A stretch of 64,000 nucleotides of DNA from Pseudomonas agarici (GCF_900109755.1 NZ_FOAR01000005.1:1-64000), one strand, 5' to 3'; shown: positions 53,937 through 63,740, counted from the stretch's first letter. Program-made: numbers and translations. Notes: a model not told the origin generated them from the sequence alone.

Positions 53937-55106
53937 ATGGAAATCCAAGCGCTATTGAAAATTCTGGCCGTCCAGGACGGTTCGGACTTGTACCTGTCGA
54001 CCGGGGCGCCACCGTGTGCCAAGTTCAACGGCGTACTCAAGCCGTTGGGTACTGAAGCGCTCAAGGCCGGCGAGGTGGCGCTGATCGCCGACGCTATCAT
54101 GGACGCCGAGCAGCGCCTGCAGTTCGAACGGGAGCTGGAGATGAATCTGGCGATGTCATTGCCGGGTGTCGGGCGCTTCCGCATCAATATCTTCAAGCAA
54201 CGCAACGAAGTCTCGATTGTGGCTCGTAATATCAAGCTGGAGATTCCGCGTTTCGAAGACCTCAAGCTGCCGCCGATCCTGCTGCAAACCATCATGGAGA
54301 AGCGCGGCCTGGTGCTGTTCGTCGGTGCTACCGGCTCAGGCAAGTCCACCTCGCTGGCGGCCCTGATCGATTATCGCAATCGGCACAGCGGCGACCATAT
54401 CATTACCATCGAGGATCCGGTGGAGTATATCCACCGGCACAAGAAGTCGATCATCAACCAGCGCGAAGTAGGGGTCGACACCCGCAGCTTCCACGCGGCG
54501 CTGAAAAACACCCTGCGCCAGGCCCCGGATGTGATCCTGATCGGCGAAATCCGCGATCGCGAAACCATGGAGCATGCCCTGGCCTTTGCCGACACCGGGC
54601 ACCTGGCGATCTCTACCCTGCATGCCAACAACGCCAACCAGGCGCTGGACCGGATCATCAACTTCTTTCCGGAAGACCGTCGTTCGCAACTGCTCAATGA
54701 CCTGGGTAACAATCTGCAGGCCTTTGTTTCGCAACGGCTGGTGCGTACCACCGACGACAAGCGCCGGGCGGCGGTGGAAGTGATGCTGGGCACGCCGACT
54801 ATTCGTGATTTCATCAAGCGCAACGAGTTTGCCGAGCTCAAGGGCATCATGGAGAAATCCGAGATCAGCGGCATGCAAACCTTCGATACGGCCTTGTTCC
54901 AACTGGTGGTGGAAGGGGCGATCGACGAAGAGGAAGCGCTGAAGAATGCCGACTCGGTCAACAACTTGCGCCTGCGCCTGAAGCTGCATCATGACAATGG
55001 CGCACTGGCCCAGCAGACCATGCCACCCGCGGCGCCGGTGGCGGCGCCGGAGCTGGATGTGAAGGATTGGGGCCTGGTGGACGATGGCGAACGCGGCCCG
55101 GATTGA
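53937..55106 (+). CDS. pilU: Type IV pilus retraction ATPase of the PilU type
   Basis: 389 residues. The N-terminal PAS-like domain (about 1-100) precedes the RecA-like ATPase with Walker A LFVGATGSGKSTSLAALI, Asp box IITIEDPVEYIH, Walker B VILIGEIRDRETMEHALAFA and His box GHLAISTLHANNANQALDRI. At 389 residues, with an extended C-terminus, it fits PilU better than PilT (about 345). PilU works with PilT to retract type IV pili. It is encoded alone; PilT is not in the window. Confidence 0.87.
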   Translation: MEIQALLKILAVQDGSDLYLSTGAPPCAKFNGVLKPLGTEALKAGEVALIADAIMDAEQRLQFERELEMNLAMSLPGVGRFRINIFKQRNEVSIVARNIKLEIPRFEDLKLPPILLQTIMEKRGLVLFVGATGSGKSTSLAALIDYRNRHSGDHIITIEDPVEYIHRHKKSIINQREVGVDTRSFHAALKNTLRQAPDVILIGEIRDRETMEHALAFADTGHLAISTLHANNANQALDRIINFFPEDRRSQLLNDLGNNLQAFVSQRLVRTTDDKRRAAVEVMLGTPTIRDFIKRNEFAELKGIMEKSEISGMQTFDTALFQLVVEGAIDEEEALKNADSVNNLRLRLKLHHDNGALAQQTMPPAAPVAAPELDVKDWGLVDDGERGPD

Positions 55107-55192
55107 ACCTCCTCGACCGTGCGCACCAGCGGTGTCCTGTCGTAGCCCCAAACGTCCATTGTTTGATTACCGTCGCCTGTGGTTTTCCGGGA

Positions 55193-56131
55193 TCACACCA
55201 CCTGATGCCGATACGGCAGGTCCGGCCCGGTGCGGCTGCAGGTGATCGCGGCGGCACGGACGGCGAAGTCCAGCATCTCGTCGATCTGAGCCTTGTCCAG
55301 GCGTTCCAGGCCTTCCACCGAGTCCAGTTGATGTTCGGTCAACCAAGCGATCAAGGCTGCCTGGAAGGTATCGCCGGCGCCGACCGTATCGGCGGTGACG
55401 ACTTCGCGCGCGGGCACTGACCAGTGGCCATGGCGGCGGCTGAATACGCTGGCACCCTGGTTGCCACGGGTCAGGAATACCACCTGGCAGCGCTGGGTAA
55501 GCCAGCCCTCGGCAACGCTCCGTGGGTCGCGATCAGGGTAGAGCAGGCTCAGGTCCTCGTCGCTGACCTTGATCATGTCGGCGTGTTCGGCCAGCTCCGC
55601 GATACGCTCGCGCCACAATTCAATATTCGGCTGTGGGTTGAGGCGCACGTTGGGGTCGAGGGTGATCAACCGGCGACCGCTTTCCCGCCGTACCAGGGTC
55701 AGCAGGGTATCGGCAATCGGCTGCACCACCAGCGAGAACGAGCCGATATGCAGGCCACGGACCTCGTCACCGAGTGACGGCAAGTGCTCCGCCAGCAACT
55801 GGCGGTCGGCACAGCCTTCGCCACGGAAGCTGTAATGAGGCGAACCGTCGGCACCCACGGCGACCATCGCCAGGGTGGTGGGGGCCGTGAAGTCCAGTAG
55901 GTAATCGGCGCGCACGCCTTCTTCGCACAGGACTTGTTGCAGGCGCCGTCCCAGGTAATCGGTAGACAGCCCGGCCAGCAACGCCGCGTCGACGCCCAGG
56001 CGGCGTAGGCCGACCGCGACGTTGAACGGCGAACCGCCGGCAATGGCCTTGAAGTTTACCTTGGAGGTTTGTCCGCTTGCGTCAGGCTCACTGAAAAAAT
56101 CGAACAGCGCTTCACCACAGACCAGATACAT
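55193..56131 (-). CDS. mtlZ: Fructokinase of the mannitol operon (PfkB family)
   Basis: 312 residues. The start YLVCGEALFDFF and GGSPFNVAVGLRRLG are the PfkB N-terminal signature; VVTADTVGAGDTFQAALIAWL is the catalytic motif with Asp as base. It is the last gene of the mannitol operon, six bases after the xylulokinase stop. In P. fluorescens MtlZ phosphorylates fructose made by mannitol dehydrogenase. Confidence 0.92.
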   Translation of the reverse strand: MYLVCGEALFDFFSEPDASGQTSKVNFKAIAGGSPFNVAVGLRRLGVDAALLAGLSTDYLGRRLQQVLCEEGVRADYLLDFTAPTTLAMVAVGADGSPHYSFRGEGCADRQLLAEHLPSLGDEVRGLHIGSFSLVVQPIADTLLTLVRRESGRRLITLDPNVRLNPQPNIELWRERIAELAEHADMIKVSDEDLSLLYPDRDPRSVAEGWLTQRCQVVFLTRGNQGASVFSRRHGHWSVPAREVVTADTVGAGDTFQAALIAWLTEHQLDSVEGLERLDKAQIDEMLDFAVRAAAITCSRTGPDLPYRHQVV

Positions 56132-56137
56132 GGATGC

Positions 56138-57628
56138 TCACTCTTGAATGGCCGCGACCTGTTGACGGTAGCGGTGATAAATCGGTTGATAGGTGCTGAC
56201 ATTGGCCGGAGTCGGCCAGGTTTCGCTGGCGGCGTCGAGGTTGACGCAACGCTCGCATAGTGCCTCCAGACTATGAATCTCCCCGGACTCACACCAGGCC
56301 GCCTGGATCGCCGCGCCGAGTGCGGCGGCCTCGCTCTGTTCGGTACAGATCACTGGTGTGTCCATGATATCGGCGACCATCTGTCGCCAGACCGCACTCT
56401 TCGCGCCACCGCCAATCAGGCGAATACCATGACTTTGCAGGCCGTTGTCGCGCAGCAAGTCGAGGCCGTAGCGCAAACCAAAGGTGGTGCCCTCGACCAC
56501 GGCGCGGCACAGGTTGGCCTGGGTCAGGTTGGTCAGGGTCAGCCCCAGTAGGCTGCCGCTGGCCTGGGGCAGCGCGGGGACCCGCTCGCCGTTGAGAAAC
56601 GGCAGCATGCTGACGCCGTTGGCGCCGATAGGGGCCTGCTCGACTTGGGCATTGAAGTCGTCGAGCCCGAGATCGAACAACTCGCGCACCGCGCCAGTGG
56701 CGTTGGTCAGGTTCATGGTGCAGATCAGCGGGAGCCAGCCGCCGCTGGAAGAACAGAACGTCGCTACCGCGGCATCGGCACTGATCTGCGGTTGTTCGGC
56801 GTAGGCATAGACGGTGCCGGAAGAGCCCAGACTCATGGTAATCACGCCGGGACGGATGTTGCCGGTGCCGATGGCGCCCATCATGTTGTCGCCACCACCG
56901 CTGGCGACCAGGGCTGCTGGGTTGATGCCCAGGTGCCGGGCGATTTCGGGCAGTACCCGGCCGACTGGCTGGTGGGCTTCCAGCAGTTCCGGGAGGGCGG
57001 CTTGTAGGCGTCCGCTGGGGTCGATGTCGCTCAGCAGTTGCAGGTCCCAGTTGCGCTTGCGCACATCGAAGTAACCAGTGCCCGAAGCGTCGCCGTACTC
57101 CGCGCAAGCACGACCGGTCAGCCAGTAGTTGAGGTAGTCGTGGGGCAGCAGGATATGGGCAATCCGGGCGAACAGTTCAGGGTGGTGTTCTTGGGTCCAG
57201 AGCAGCTTGGAGAGCGTATAGCCGGGGGCAATCACCAAACCCAGGCGTTCGAGTGAGCCTGCTGCGCCGCCCAAGTGTTCTAGCAGGCGCTGATTTTGCG
57301 GGGTGGTTTCGGTGTCGCACCAGAGCTTGGCCGGGCGCAGAACGTGGCCTTGCTGGTCAAGCAGCACCAGGCCGTGCTGTTGGCCGGAGACGCCGATGCC
57401 GAGAATCGACTGGCCGTCGATCCCCGCAACCTGCACTGCCTGGCGGGTGGCCAGGGTAAAGGCTTCCAGCCATTGGCTGACGTCCTGTTCGCGACGGCCA
57501 TTGGCACCGCTGATCATACTATGAGGGGCCGAGCCCTGGCCGAGCACCCGGCCGCTGACGGTGTCGAGGACAATCGCCTTGGTGCCTTGGGTGCCGCAAT
57601 CAATGCCGAGGTAGAGTTTCTGCTGCAT
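56138..57628 (-). CDS. mtlY: Xylulokinase of the mannitol operon
   Basis: 496 residues, FGGY family. The N-terminal LYLGIDCGTQGTKAIVLD binds phosphate, ISGANGRREQDVSQWLEAF contains conserved contacts, and GGGDNMMGAIGTGNI and GGGAKSAVWRQMVADI are FGGY signatures. It phosphorylates xylulose from D-arabitol oxidation, so the operon serves several polyols. About 105 bases with a REP-like hairpin separate it from mtlD. Confidence 0.93.
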   Translation of the reverse strand: MQQKLYLGIDCGTQGTKAIVLDTVSGRVLGQGSAPHSMISGANGRREQDVSQWLEAFTLATRQAVQVAGIDGQSILGIGVSGQQHGLVLLDQQGHVLRPAKLWCDTETTPQNQRLLEHLGGAAGSLERLGLVIAPGYTLSKLLWTQEHHPELFARIAHILLPHDYLNYWLTGRACAEYGDASGTGYFDVRKRNWDLQLLSDIDPSGRLQAALPELLEAHQPVGRVLPEIARHLGINPAALVASGGGDNMMGAIGTGNIRPGVITMSLGSSGTVYAYAEQPQISADAAVATFCSSSGGWLPLICTMNLTNATGAVRELFDLGLDDFNAQVEQAPIGANGVSMLPFLNGERVPALPQASGSLLGLTLTNLTQANLCRAVVEGTTFGLRYGLDLLRDNGLQSHGIRLIGGGAKSAVWRQMVADIMDTPVICTEQSEAAALGAAIQAAWCESGEIHSLEALCERCVNLDAASETWPTPANVSTYQPIYHRYRQQVAAIQE

Positions 57629-57673
57629 GCTTGGCCTGCTTGAATAGGGCTATAGCTGTGTGGCGAGTGGACC

Positions 57674-57718
57674 TGTGGCGAGCGCCACCGTGGCGTTCCG
57701 ACAAGACCGCTCGCCACA
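57674..57718. repeat. REP-like palindrome between mtlD and mtlY
   Basis: TGTGGCGAGCG (57674-57684) and CGCTCGCCACA (57708-57718) are perfect 11-bp inverted copies around 23 bases. The GTGGCGAGCG core is typical of Pseudomonas REP units. Inside an operon it can stabilise upstream mRNA or reduce expression of mtlYZ. Confidence 0.7.
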
Positions 57719-57733
57719 AGGGGCATCACAGAT

Positions 57734-59215
57734 TCAGTTTGTTTTGGCCAATAAACGCTCCAGTGTCTGGCTCACGCCGACTTCCTGCAAGCTATTGAGG
57801 TTCTTTTCGAAGGCCGCGACAAACGCCGCCGATTTGGGAATCGCCGTACCGAAGATCTCTTCCACCGCCAGCAAGCGCTGCGCGATCAGTGCGTCGTCGG
57901 TCACCAGTGCCTGGCAGAACTCGGCCCGTGGGTCGGCAATACGGTAGGTCGTGCCGTTTTCATCGACACCCTTGAGGTACAGCGCCCAGGCCGCCACCAC
58001 CAACGCCGCGCGCTCGGTGTCGCGACCGTCGGCGATCAATCGGTTGATGGTGGGGACGGTGAACTTGGGGAGCTTCGAGGAACCGTCGGAGCAGACTCGC
58101 TCCAGCTGGTCGGCAATCGTCTGGTTGGAGAAACGCTTGACCAGGGTGTCCTTGTAGTCGCTCAGATCGATCCCGGGCACCGGCGCCAATTGCGGGGTCA
58201 CGTCAAGGTCCATGTAGGCGTGCATATAGGCCACGAACAGCGGATCGTTCATGGTTTCGTGGACGAAACGGTAACCCTTGAGGAAGCCCAGGTAGGTGAG
58301 GGCCAGGTGACTGCCGTTGAGCAACTTGATCTTCATCTCTTCGTAGGGCGTGACGTCGTCGGTGAACTGCACGCCGACCTTTTCCCAGGCTGGCCGACCG
58401 TTGCTGAACTTGTCTTCCAGGACCCACTGCACAAAGGGTTCGCAGACTACTGGCCAAGCGTCGTCGACACCATGCTCATCATGCAGTTGCAGGCGATGGG
58501 TGGCGCTGGTCATCGGCGTAATACGGTCGACCATGGCGTTGGGGAAGCTGACGTGTTCGGCGATCCAGTCGCGCAGGTCGGCATCGCGCAAGGCGGCGAA
58601 GGCCAGCAGCGCCTTGCGGGTCATTGCGCCGTTGTGCGGCAGGTTATCGCAAGACATCAGGGTGAAGGCCGGGACGCCATGGGCACGACGCTGGGTCAGG
58701 GCCGCGCAGAGAAAACCGAAGACCGTCTGCGGCTCCTCTGGGTGACGCAGGTCGTGCTGGATCTGCGGCAAGTGGCTCATGAATTCGCCGTTGCTGTCGT
58801 CGATGCAGTAGCCGCCTTCGGTGATGGTCAGCGAAACGATACGAATCTGCGGCGAAGCCAATTTGTCGATCAGCACCTGGGCACCGTCCTGAGCCAGCAG
58901 CATGCCACTGATGGAAGCGATCACGCGGGTCTCGGTGTCGTCGCCTTCGCCCAGCTCATAGAGGGTGTAGAGATAGTCCTGGGATGACAGGGCGTCGCGT
59001 ATGCCCTGGTCTTCTTTCCGCAGGCCGACGCCGCAGATGCTCCAGTCCAGGCCCTCGCCGAGGTTCATCAGGGCGTCGGTGTAGTAGGCCTGGTGAGCGC
59101 GGTGAAAGCCGCCGACGCCGATATGGGCAATACCTTGCCGGGTGTTGGTTGCCGCGTACTGGGGCACGGCGACTTCAGGGGCTAGGTTGTGCAGGTTCTG
59201 TTTGTTCAGGTTCAT
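57734..59215 (-). CDS. mtlD: Mannitol 2-dehydrogenase
   Basis: 493 residues from the ATG at 59215, the length of the known P. fluorescens enzyme. The Rossmann start is IAHIGVGGFHRAHQAYYTD, typical for long-chain polyol dehydrogenases. SCDNLPHNGAMTRKALL and the catalytic Lys region MKIKLLNGSHLALTYLG follow. It oxidises D-mannitol to fructose, and also D-arabitol and D-sorbitol, with NAD. It follows mtlK with almost no gap. Confidence 0.96.
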   Translation of the reverse strand: MNLNKQNLHNLAPEVAVPQYAATNTRQGIAHIGVGGFHRAHQAYYTDALMNLGEGLDWSICGVGLRKEDQGIRDALSSQDYLYTLYELGEGDDTETRVIASISGMLLAQDGAQVLIDKLASPQIRIVSLTITEGGYCIDDSNGEFMSHLPQIQHDLRHPEEPQTVFGFLCAALTQRRAHGVPAFTLMSCDNLPHNGAMTRKALLAFAALRDADLRDWIAEHVSFPNAMVDRITPMTSATHRLQLHDEHGVDDAWPVVCEPFVQWVLEDKFSNGRPAWEKVGVQFTDDVTPYEEMKIKLLNGSHLALTYLGFLKGYRFVHETMNDPLFVAYMHAYMDLDVTPQLAPVPGIDLSDYKDTLVKRFSNQTIADQLERVCSDGSSKLPKFTVPTINRLIADGRDTERAALVVAAWALYLKGVDENGTTYRIADPRAEFCQALVTDDALIAQRLLAVEEIFGTAIPKSAAFVAAFEKNLNSLQEVGVSQTLERLLAKTN

Positions 59216-59233
59216 TGCAAGGATTCTCGTCAA

Positions 59234-60337
59234 TCAGGCGGCAGCGCGTAGCGGGCGGGCGACCGCAACGCCGTCGGCATCGAATAGGTGGCAATGGGTG
59301 CTGTCCAGGTGCAGGTTGAGCGTTTCGCCGTACTGGCTGGCCATGTCCCCGCGGATACGCATGGTCAGTGGTTCCCCGGAGTGGGTCACGACGTGGCAGA
59401 AGGTGTCGCTGCCCAGGCGTTCGCCGACATCGGCGGTGACTTGCAGGGTGCAATCCCCGGCCTTGGCGATTTCCAGGTGTTCCGGGCGGATGCCCAGGGT
59501 CACCGGGCTACCGACACTGAGGCTGGCACCGCTGTGAGGCAGGCTGATACGGGTGCCGGCCTCAAGTTCGACCTCACAGCCCTGGCCGTCGATACGGCTG
59601 ACCTTGCCCTTGAGGAAGCCCATCTTCGGCGTGCCGAGGAAACCGGCGACAAACAGGTTGGCCGGCGAGTGATAGAGCTCCAGAGGTGAGCCGACCTGTT
59701 CGATACGACCACTGTTGAGGACCACCACTTTGTCGGCCAGGGTCATCGCTTCGACCTGGTCGTGGGTCACGTAGATCATGGTCGCCTGCAGTTCCTTGTG
59801 CAGCCGAGCCAGTTCCAGGCGCATCTGCACCCGCAGGGCGGCGTCGAGGTTGGACAGCGGTTCGTCGAACAGGAAGATCTTCGGATTGCGCACGATCGCC
59901 CGGCCGATGGCCACCCGTTGGCGTTGACCACCGGAGAGTTGCTTGGGTTTACGTTCGAGCAATGGACCGAGTTCGAGGATCCGTGCGGCCTCGTTGACCT
60001 TGCGCTCGACGTCGGCCTTGGCTACGCCAGACAGGTCCAGGGCGAAGGACATGTTCTTGCGCACGCTCATGTGCGGATACAGGGCGTAGGTCTGGAACAC
60101 CATCGCCAGGTCGCGTTTGGCCGGGCTGACCTCGGTAATATCGCGACCGTCCAGTTCGATGGTGCCAGAGGTGACTTCCTCCAGGCCCGCGATCAGGCGG
60201 AGCAGGGTCGATTTGCCGCAGCCGGACGGCCCGACGAAGACCACGAATTCACGGTCGCGGACTTCCAGGTCGATGCCTTTGATGATGGAAAAACCTTCGA
60301 AGCCTTTTTTCAGATTCTTGATTTTCAGGTTGGCCAT
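59234..60337 (-). CDS. mtlK: Mannitol ABC transporter ATPase
   Basis: 367 residues from the ATG at 60337, with AAAAGGAG upstream; the longer open frame to 60478 covers a REP-like repeat. Walker A GPSGCGKSTLLRLIAG, signature LSGGQRQRVAIGRAI, Walker B IFLFDEPLSNLDAAL and His in YVTHDQVEAM. The C-terminal ~130 residues form the TOBE/regulatory domain of MalK-type (CUT1) ATPases. It serves MtlEFG. Confidence 0.96.
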   Translation of the reverse strand: MANLKIKNLKKGFEGFSIIKGIDLEVRDREFVVFVGPSGCGKSTLLRLIAGLEEVTSGTIELDGRDITEVSPAKRDLAMVFQTYALYPHMSVRKNMSFALDLSGVAKADVERKVNEAARILELGPLLERKPKQLSGGQRQRVAIGRAIVRNPKIFLFDEPLSNLDAALRVQMRLELARLHKELQATMIYVTHDQVEAMTLADKVVVLNSGRIEQVGSPLELYHSPANLFVAGFLGTPKMGFLKGKVSRIDGQGCEVELEAGTRISLPHSGASLSVGSPVTLGIRPEHLEIAKAGDCTLQVTADVGERLGSDTFCHVVTHSGEPLTMRIRGDMASQYGETLNLHLDSTHCHLFDADGVAVARPLRAAA

Positions 60338-60403
60338 GATGAGGCTCCTTTTGAGACTTGTTCTGGGGTCATGCGCTTGAGTGTGTTTGTTGCAACGTGG
60401 CCC

Positions 60404-60506
60404 TTGTAGGCGCCGGGTTTGTCGGGACGTCGCATCGAGCGAACAGGCACTGGAAATCGTCAAAAGCTTCGCGAGCAATCAAGCGTCGACGGGATGCCCC
60501 TACAGG
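60404..60506. repeat. REP-like inverted pair between mtlG and mtlK
   Basis: A TTGTAGGCGCC-type unit starts at 60404 and an inverted GATGCCCCTACAGG unit ends at 60506, with TCGCGAGC between them. The layout of two diverged REP units facing each other resembles a REPIN. It fills most of the 209-base gap inside the operon. Confidence 0.45.
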
Positions 60507-60546
60507 TTGCGTAGTGTTCTCATCAGCGCACATGGGACTCGTTCAT

Positions 60547-61383
60547 TTATTTCACGGCGCCGAAGGACAGGCCGCGTACCAGCTGTTTCTGACTGATCCA
60601 GCCGAAGATCAGGATCGGTGCGCAAGCCAGGGTCGAGACGGCGGACAGCTTGGCCCAGAACAAGCCTTCGGGGCTTGAGTAGGACGCGATCAAAGCGGTC
60701 AGCGGCGCGGCGGCGGAAGAGGTCAGATTCAGCGACCAGAAGGCCTCGTTCCAGCACAGGATCAATGACAGCAGCATGGTCGAGGCCAGTCCACCCTTGC
60801 TGATCGGCAGCAGCACCCGAATCATTTCCTGTTGCAACGTGGCCCCGTCGAGGCGGGCGGCTTCGAGGATGTCCTTGGGGATGTCCTTGAAGTAGGTGTA
60901 CACCATCCAGACCACGATCGGCAGGTTGATCAGGGTGTAGATCACGATCAGCGAAATGCGGGTATCGAGTAGGCCGAGGGACTTGGCCAGCAGGTAGATC
61001 GGCATCAGCACGCCTACCGGCGGTAGCATCTTGGTGGAGAGCATCCAGAGTAAGGTGCGCTTGGTTCGATGGGTTTCGTAGAACGCCATGGAGTAAGCGG
61101 CCGGTACCGCGATCAGCATGCACAACAGCGTGGCGCTGATGGAGATCACCACCGAGTTCCAGGCGAAGTGAAAGTAATCACTGCGCTCCTGAATATGCAG
61201 ATAATTCTCCAGCGTCGGGGTGAAGAAAAGCTGCGGCGGCGTGGCGAACGCGTCGATCTCGGTCTTGAAGCTGGTCAGCACCATCCAGAAGATCGGGAAG
61301 AAGATCAGGATGGCGATGGCCCAGGCCAGGACGCCGAGCAGAACGCTTTGCAGGCGCCGAAATTGTTTGAGTGTGAGGGTCAT
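60547..61383 (-). CDS. mtlG: Mannitol ABC transporter permease
   Basis: 278 residues, MalG-type permease with six membrane helices. The EAA loop reads EAARLDGATLQQEMIRVLLPISKGG. The N-terminus has AWAIAILIFFPIFWMVLTSFKTEI. It pairs with MtlF, encoded ten bases upstream, to form the channel of the CUT1 polyol importer. Confidence 0.95.
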   Translation of the reverse strand: MTLTLKQFRRLQSVLLGVLAWAIAILIFFPIFWMVLTSFKTEIDAFATPPQLFFTPTLENYLHIQERSDYFHFAWNSVVISISATLLCMLIAVPAAYSMAFYETHRTKRTLLWMLSTKMLPPVGVLMPIYLLAKSLGLLDTRISLIVIYTLINLPIVVWMVYTYFKDIPKDILEAARLDGATLQQEMIRVLLPISKGGLASTMLLSLILCWNEAFWSLNLTSSAAAPLTALIASYSSPEGLFWAKLSAVSTLACAPILIFGWISQKQLVRGLSFGAVK

Positions 61384-61393
61384 GGCACGGGCC

Positions 61394-62320
61394 TCAAGGC
61401 TTGTCTGTCAGGTTTTTGCCGATCATCCGCACGAGGATGATCGCGGCGATATTGGCGATAATCACGGCGATCAAGCCGCCGGCCGAAGCCATGCCAACAT
61501 CGAACTGCACCAGGGCCTGGTTGTAGATCAGGTACGCCAGGTTGGTCGAGGCATAACCCGGACCACCGTTGGTAGTGGTGAAGATTTCCGCGAATACCGA
61601 GAGCAGGAAGATCGTTTCGATCATCATCACCACGGCAATCGGTCGGGCCAGATGGGGTAGGGTCAGGTGCCAGAAAATCGCCACCGCACCCGCGCCATCC
61701 AGGCGTGCGGCTTCTTTCTGTTCCTGATCCAGGGACTGCATGGCGGTCATCAGGATCAGGATGGCGAAGGGCAGCCATTGCCAGGAAACGATGATAATGA
61801 TCGACAGCAGCGGGTAATGGGCCAACCAGTCCACCGGTTGCGCGCCGAACACTCGCCACAGAGCCGCGAGAACTCCCGACACCGGGTGGAAAATCAGGTT
61901 TTTCCAGATCAGCGCGCCGACGGTAGGCATGATAAAAAACGGCGAGATCAACAGGACCCGGACGATGCCGCGACCGAAGAATTCACTGGCTTCGAGCAGC
62001 GCCGAAATCAGTACACCGAACACGATGCTGATCAGCAACACGCTGCCCACCAGCAACAGGGTGTTGGTAGCACCGGGGAGAAATCCCGAGTCGGTCAGAA
62101 AGTAGCTGTAATTTTCCAGGCCGACAAATTGGTTTTCGCCCGGATAGAGCAGGTTGTAGCGGATCAGCGAAAAGTAAACGGTCATGCCCAGGGGCACGAT
62201 CATCCACAGCAGCAACAGGCCAACCGAGGGCGAGACTAGGAACCAGCCAGGGTTGCGCAGACGGCTTTTGCGCAGCGGCTGGGGTATATCCATATGGGCT
62301 TTGGCAGCGGAGGTATTCAT
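61394..62320 (-). CDS. mtlF: Mannitol ABC transporter permease
   Basis: 308 residues from the ATG at 62320; a TTG at 62335 is the only longer start. MalF-type permease with about six helices and the EAA loop EAARLDGAGAVAIFWHLTLPHL. NGGPGYASTNLAYLIYNQAL is typical for CUT1 MalF homologues. It is the second gene of the operon, after mtlE. Confidence 0.94.
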   Translation of the reverse strand: MNTSAAKAHMDIPQPLRKSRLRNPGWFLVSPSVGLLLLWMIVPLGMTVYFSLIRYNLLYPGENQFVGLENYSYFLTDSGFLPGATNTLLLVGSVLLISIVFGVLISALLEASEFFGRGIVRVLLISPFFIMPTVGALIWKNLIFHPVSGVLAALWRVFGAQPVDWLAHYPLLSIIIIVSWQWLPFAILILMTAMQSLDQEQKEAARLDGAGAVAIFWHLTLPHLARPIAVVMMIETIFLLSVFAEIFTTTNGGPGYASTNLAYLIYNQALVQFDVGMASAGGLIAVIIANIAAIILVRMIGKNLTDKP

Positions 62321-62384
62321 GGTGTTCAAAACCAATTAGGTACAAGGAGCGGGCAATCGTCAGTCCTGCCGGGACTCAATCCCA

Positions 62385-62410
62385 TGGGAGCGGAGCTTGC
62401 CCGGCTCCCA
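62385..62410. repeat. REP-like hairpin between mtlE and mtlF
   Basis: TGGGAGC (62385-62391) and GCTCCCA (62404-62410) around GGAGCTTGCCCG, close to the common Pseudomonas REP sequence. After the binding-protein gene such a hairpin usually protects its mRNA so that mtlE is made in excess over the permeases. Confidence 0.7.
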
Positions 62411-62429
62411 AAGGGGCTGTTGTCAGGGG

Positions 62430-63740
62430 TTACTTCGGATAACCCGCGCGTTTCATTTCACGTTCGGTGAAGGTCTGGGCATCGGCCAAGGCTTTGTCGA
62501 CCGTGCTCTGGCCGGTCAGTGCGGCAGAGAACTGCTTGCCGACCTGGGTGCCGATAGCCTGAAACTCAGGAATGGTCACCAGTTGGATCCCGATATAAGG
62601 CACGGGCTTGGCGCTCGGGTCTTTCGGGTTGGCGACCTTCAACGATTCCAGGGTGACCTTGGCGAACGGCGCCGCTTTCATGTAGGCCTCGGTGTAGGTC
62701 GAAGCCCGGGTGCCCGGTGGTACGTTGGCGATGCCGTCCTCCTTGGCCACCAGCGCTCCGTATTCCTTGGAGGTGGCCCAGGTACTGAAGGTTCTCGCCG
62801 CGTCCTTGGCCTTGGAACTGGTCGGGATCGCCAGGGCCCAGGAGTAGAGCCAGGACGAACCTTTCTCGGTGACCTGTTGCGGTGCATAGGTAAAGCCGAC
62901 GTGATCGCTGACCTTGCTCTGAGTCTTGTCGGTGACGAACGAGCCGGCCACGCTGGCATCGACCCAGATGGCGCACTTGCCGCTGTTAAACAGCGCCAGG
63001 TTTTCGTTGAAACCGTTACTCGAAGCACCGGGTGGGCCGGAGCTTTTCATGGTCTCGACGTAGAAGTTCAGGGCGTTTTTCCATTCAGGGCCATTGAATT
63101 CCGGCTGCCATTTTTCATCGAACCAGCGCGCGCCATAGGCATTGGCGACGGTGGTAATCAGGGCCATATTCTCTCCCCAGCCGGCCTTGCCACGCAGGCA
63201 GATACCGTATTGCTCCTTCTCGGGATGGTTGAGCTTGGCGGCGAACTCACCGATCTGTTCCCAGGTCGGCCGCTCGGGCATGGTCAGACCTGCGTCCTCG
63301 AACAGGTCGGTGCGGTAGTAGGTCATGGAGCTTTCGGCGTAGAACGGCAGGGCGAACAGGGTACCCTTGACCGACAGGCCGTCACGTACCGAAGGGAATA
63401 CGTCATCGATATCGTAGGCGGCGGGCAGGTTGGTCATCGGTTCCAGCCAACCCTTGGCGCTCCAGAGTGCGGCTTCGTACATGCCAATGGTCAGCACGTC
63501 GAACTGGCCGCCCTGGGTAGCGATATCGGTAGTCAGGCGCTGGCGTAGGACGTTTTCCTCCAGTACTACCCAGTTTAACTTGATGTCCGGGTGTTCAGCC
63601 TCGAAGGTCTTCGAGAGCTTTTGCATGCGAATCATGTCGCTATTGTTGACGGTGGCTATGGTCAGGGTCTGGGCACCGAAACTGACGCCACTGATGGTCA
63701 TGCAGGTGGAGACGAGCAGAGCTTTTGCAACGGCTTTCAT
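62430..63740 (-). CDS. mtlE: Mannitol ABC transporter substrate-binding protein
   Basis: 436 residues with a signal peptide ending near SFGA (about residue 22). Family 1 (sugar/polyol) binding protein: LTIATVNNSDMIRMQKLSKTFEAEHPDIKL at the start of the mature chain (residues 25-55), then LPFYAESSMTYYRTDLFEDAGLTMPERPTWEQ and KCAIWVDASVAGSFV. First gene of the minus-strand operon mtlEFGKDYZ; GAGGAGTGTTCG precedes the ATG. The AraC-type activator gene mtlR is expected upstream, outside the window. Confidence 0.95.
   Translation of the reverse strand: MKAVAKALLVSTCMTISGVSFGAQTLTIATVNNSDMIRMQKLSKTFEAEHPDIKLNWVVLEENVLRQRLTTDIATQGGQFDVLTIGMYEAALWSAKGWLEPMTNLPAAYDIDDVFPSVRDGLSVKGTLFALPFYAESSMTYYRTDLFEDAGLTMPERPTWEQIGEFAAKLNHPEKEQYGICLRGKAGWGENMALITTVANAYGARWFDEKWQPEFNGPEWKNALNFYVETMKSSGPPGASSNGFNENLALFNSGKCAIWVDASVAGSFVTDKTQSKVSDHVGFTYAPQQVTEKGSSWLYSWALAIPTSSKAKDAARTFSTWATSKEYGALVAKEDGIANVPPGTRASTYTEAYMKAAPFAKVTLESLKVANPKDPSAKPVPYIGIQLVTIPEFQAIGTQVGKQFSAALTGQSTVDKALADAQTFTEREMKRAGYPK

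Noticed and set aside
62397..63548. A 383-codon plus-strand ORF opposite mtlE
   Set aside because: Shadow of the mtlE binding protein; no ribosome site or family.
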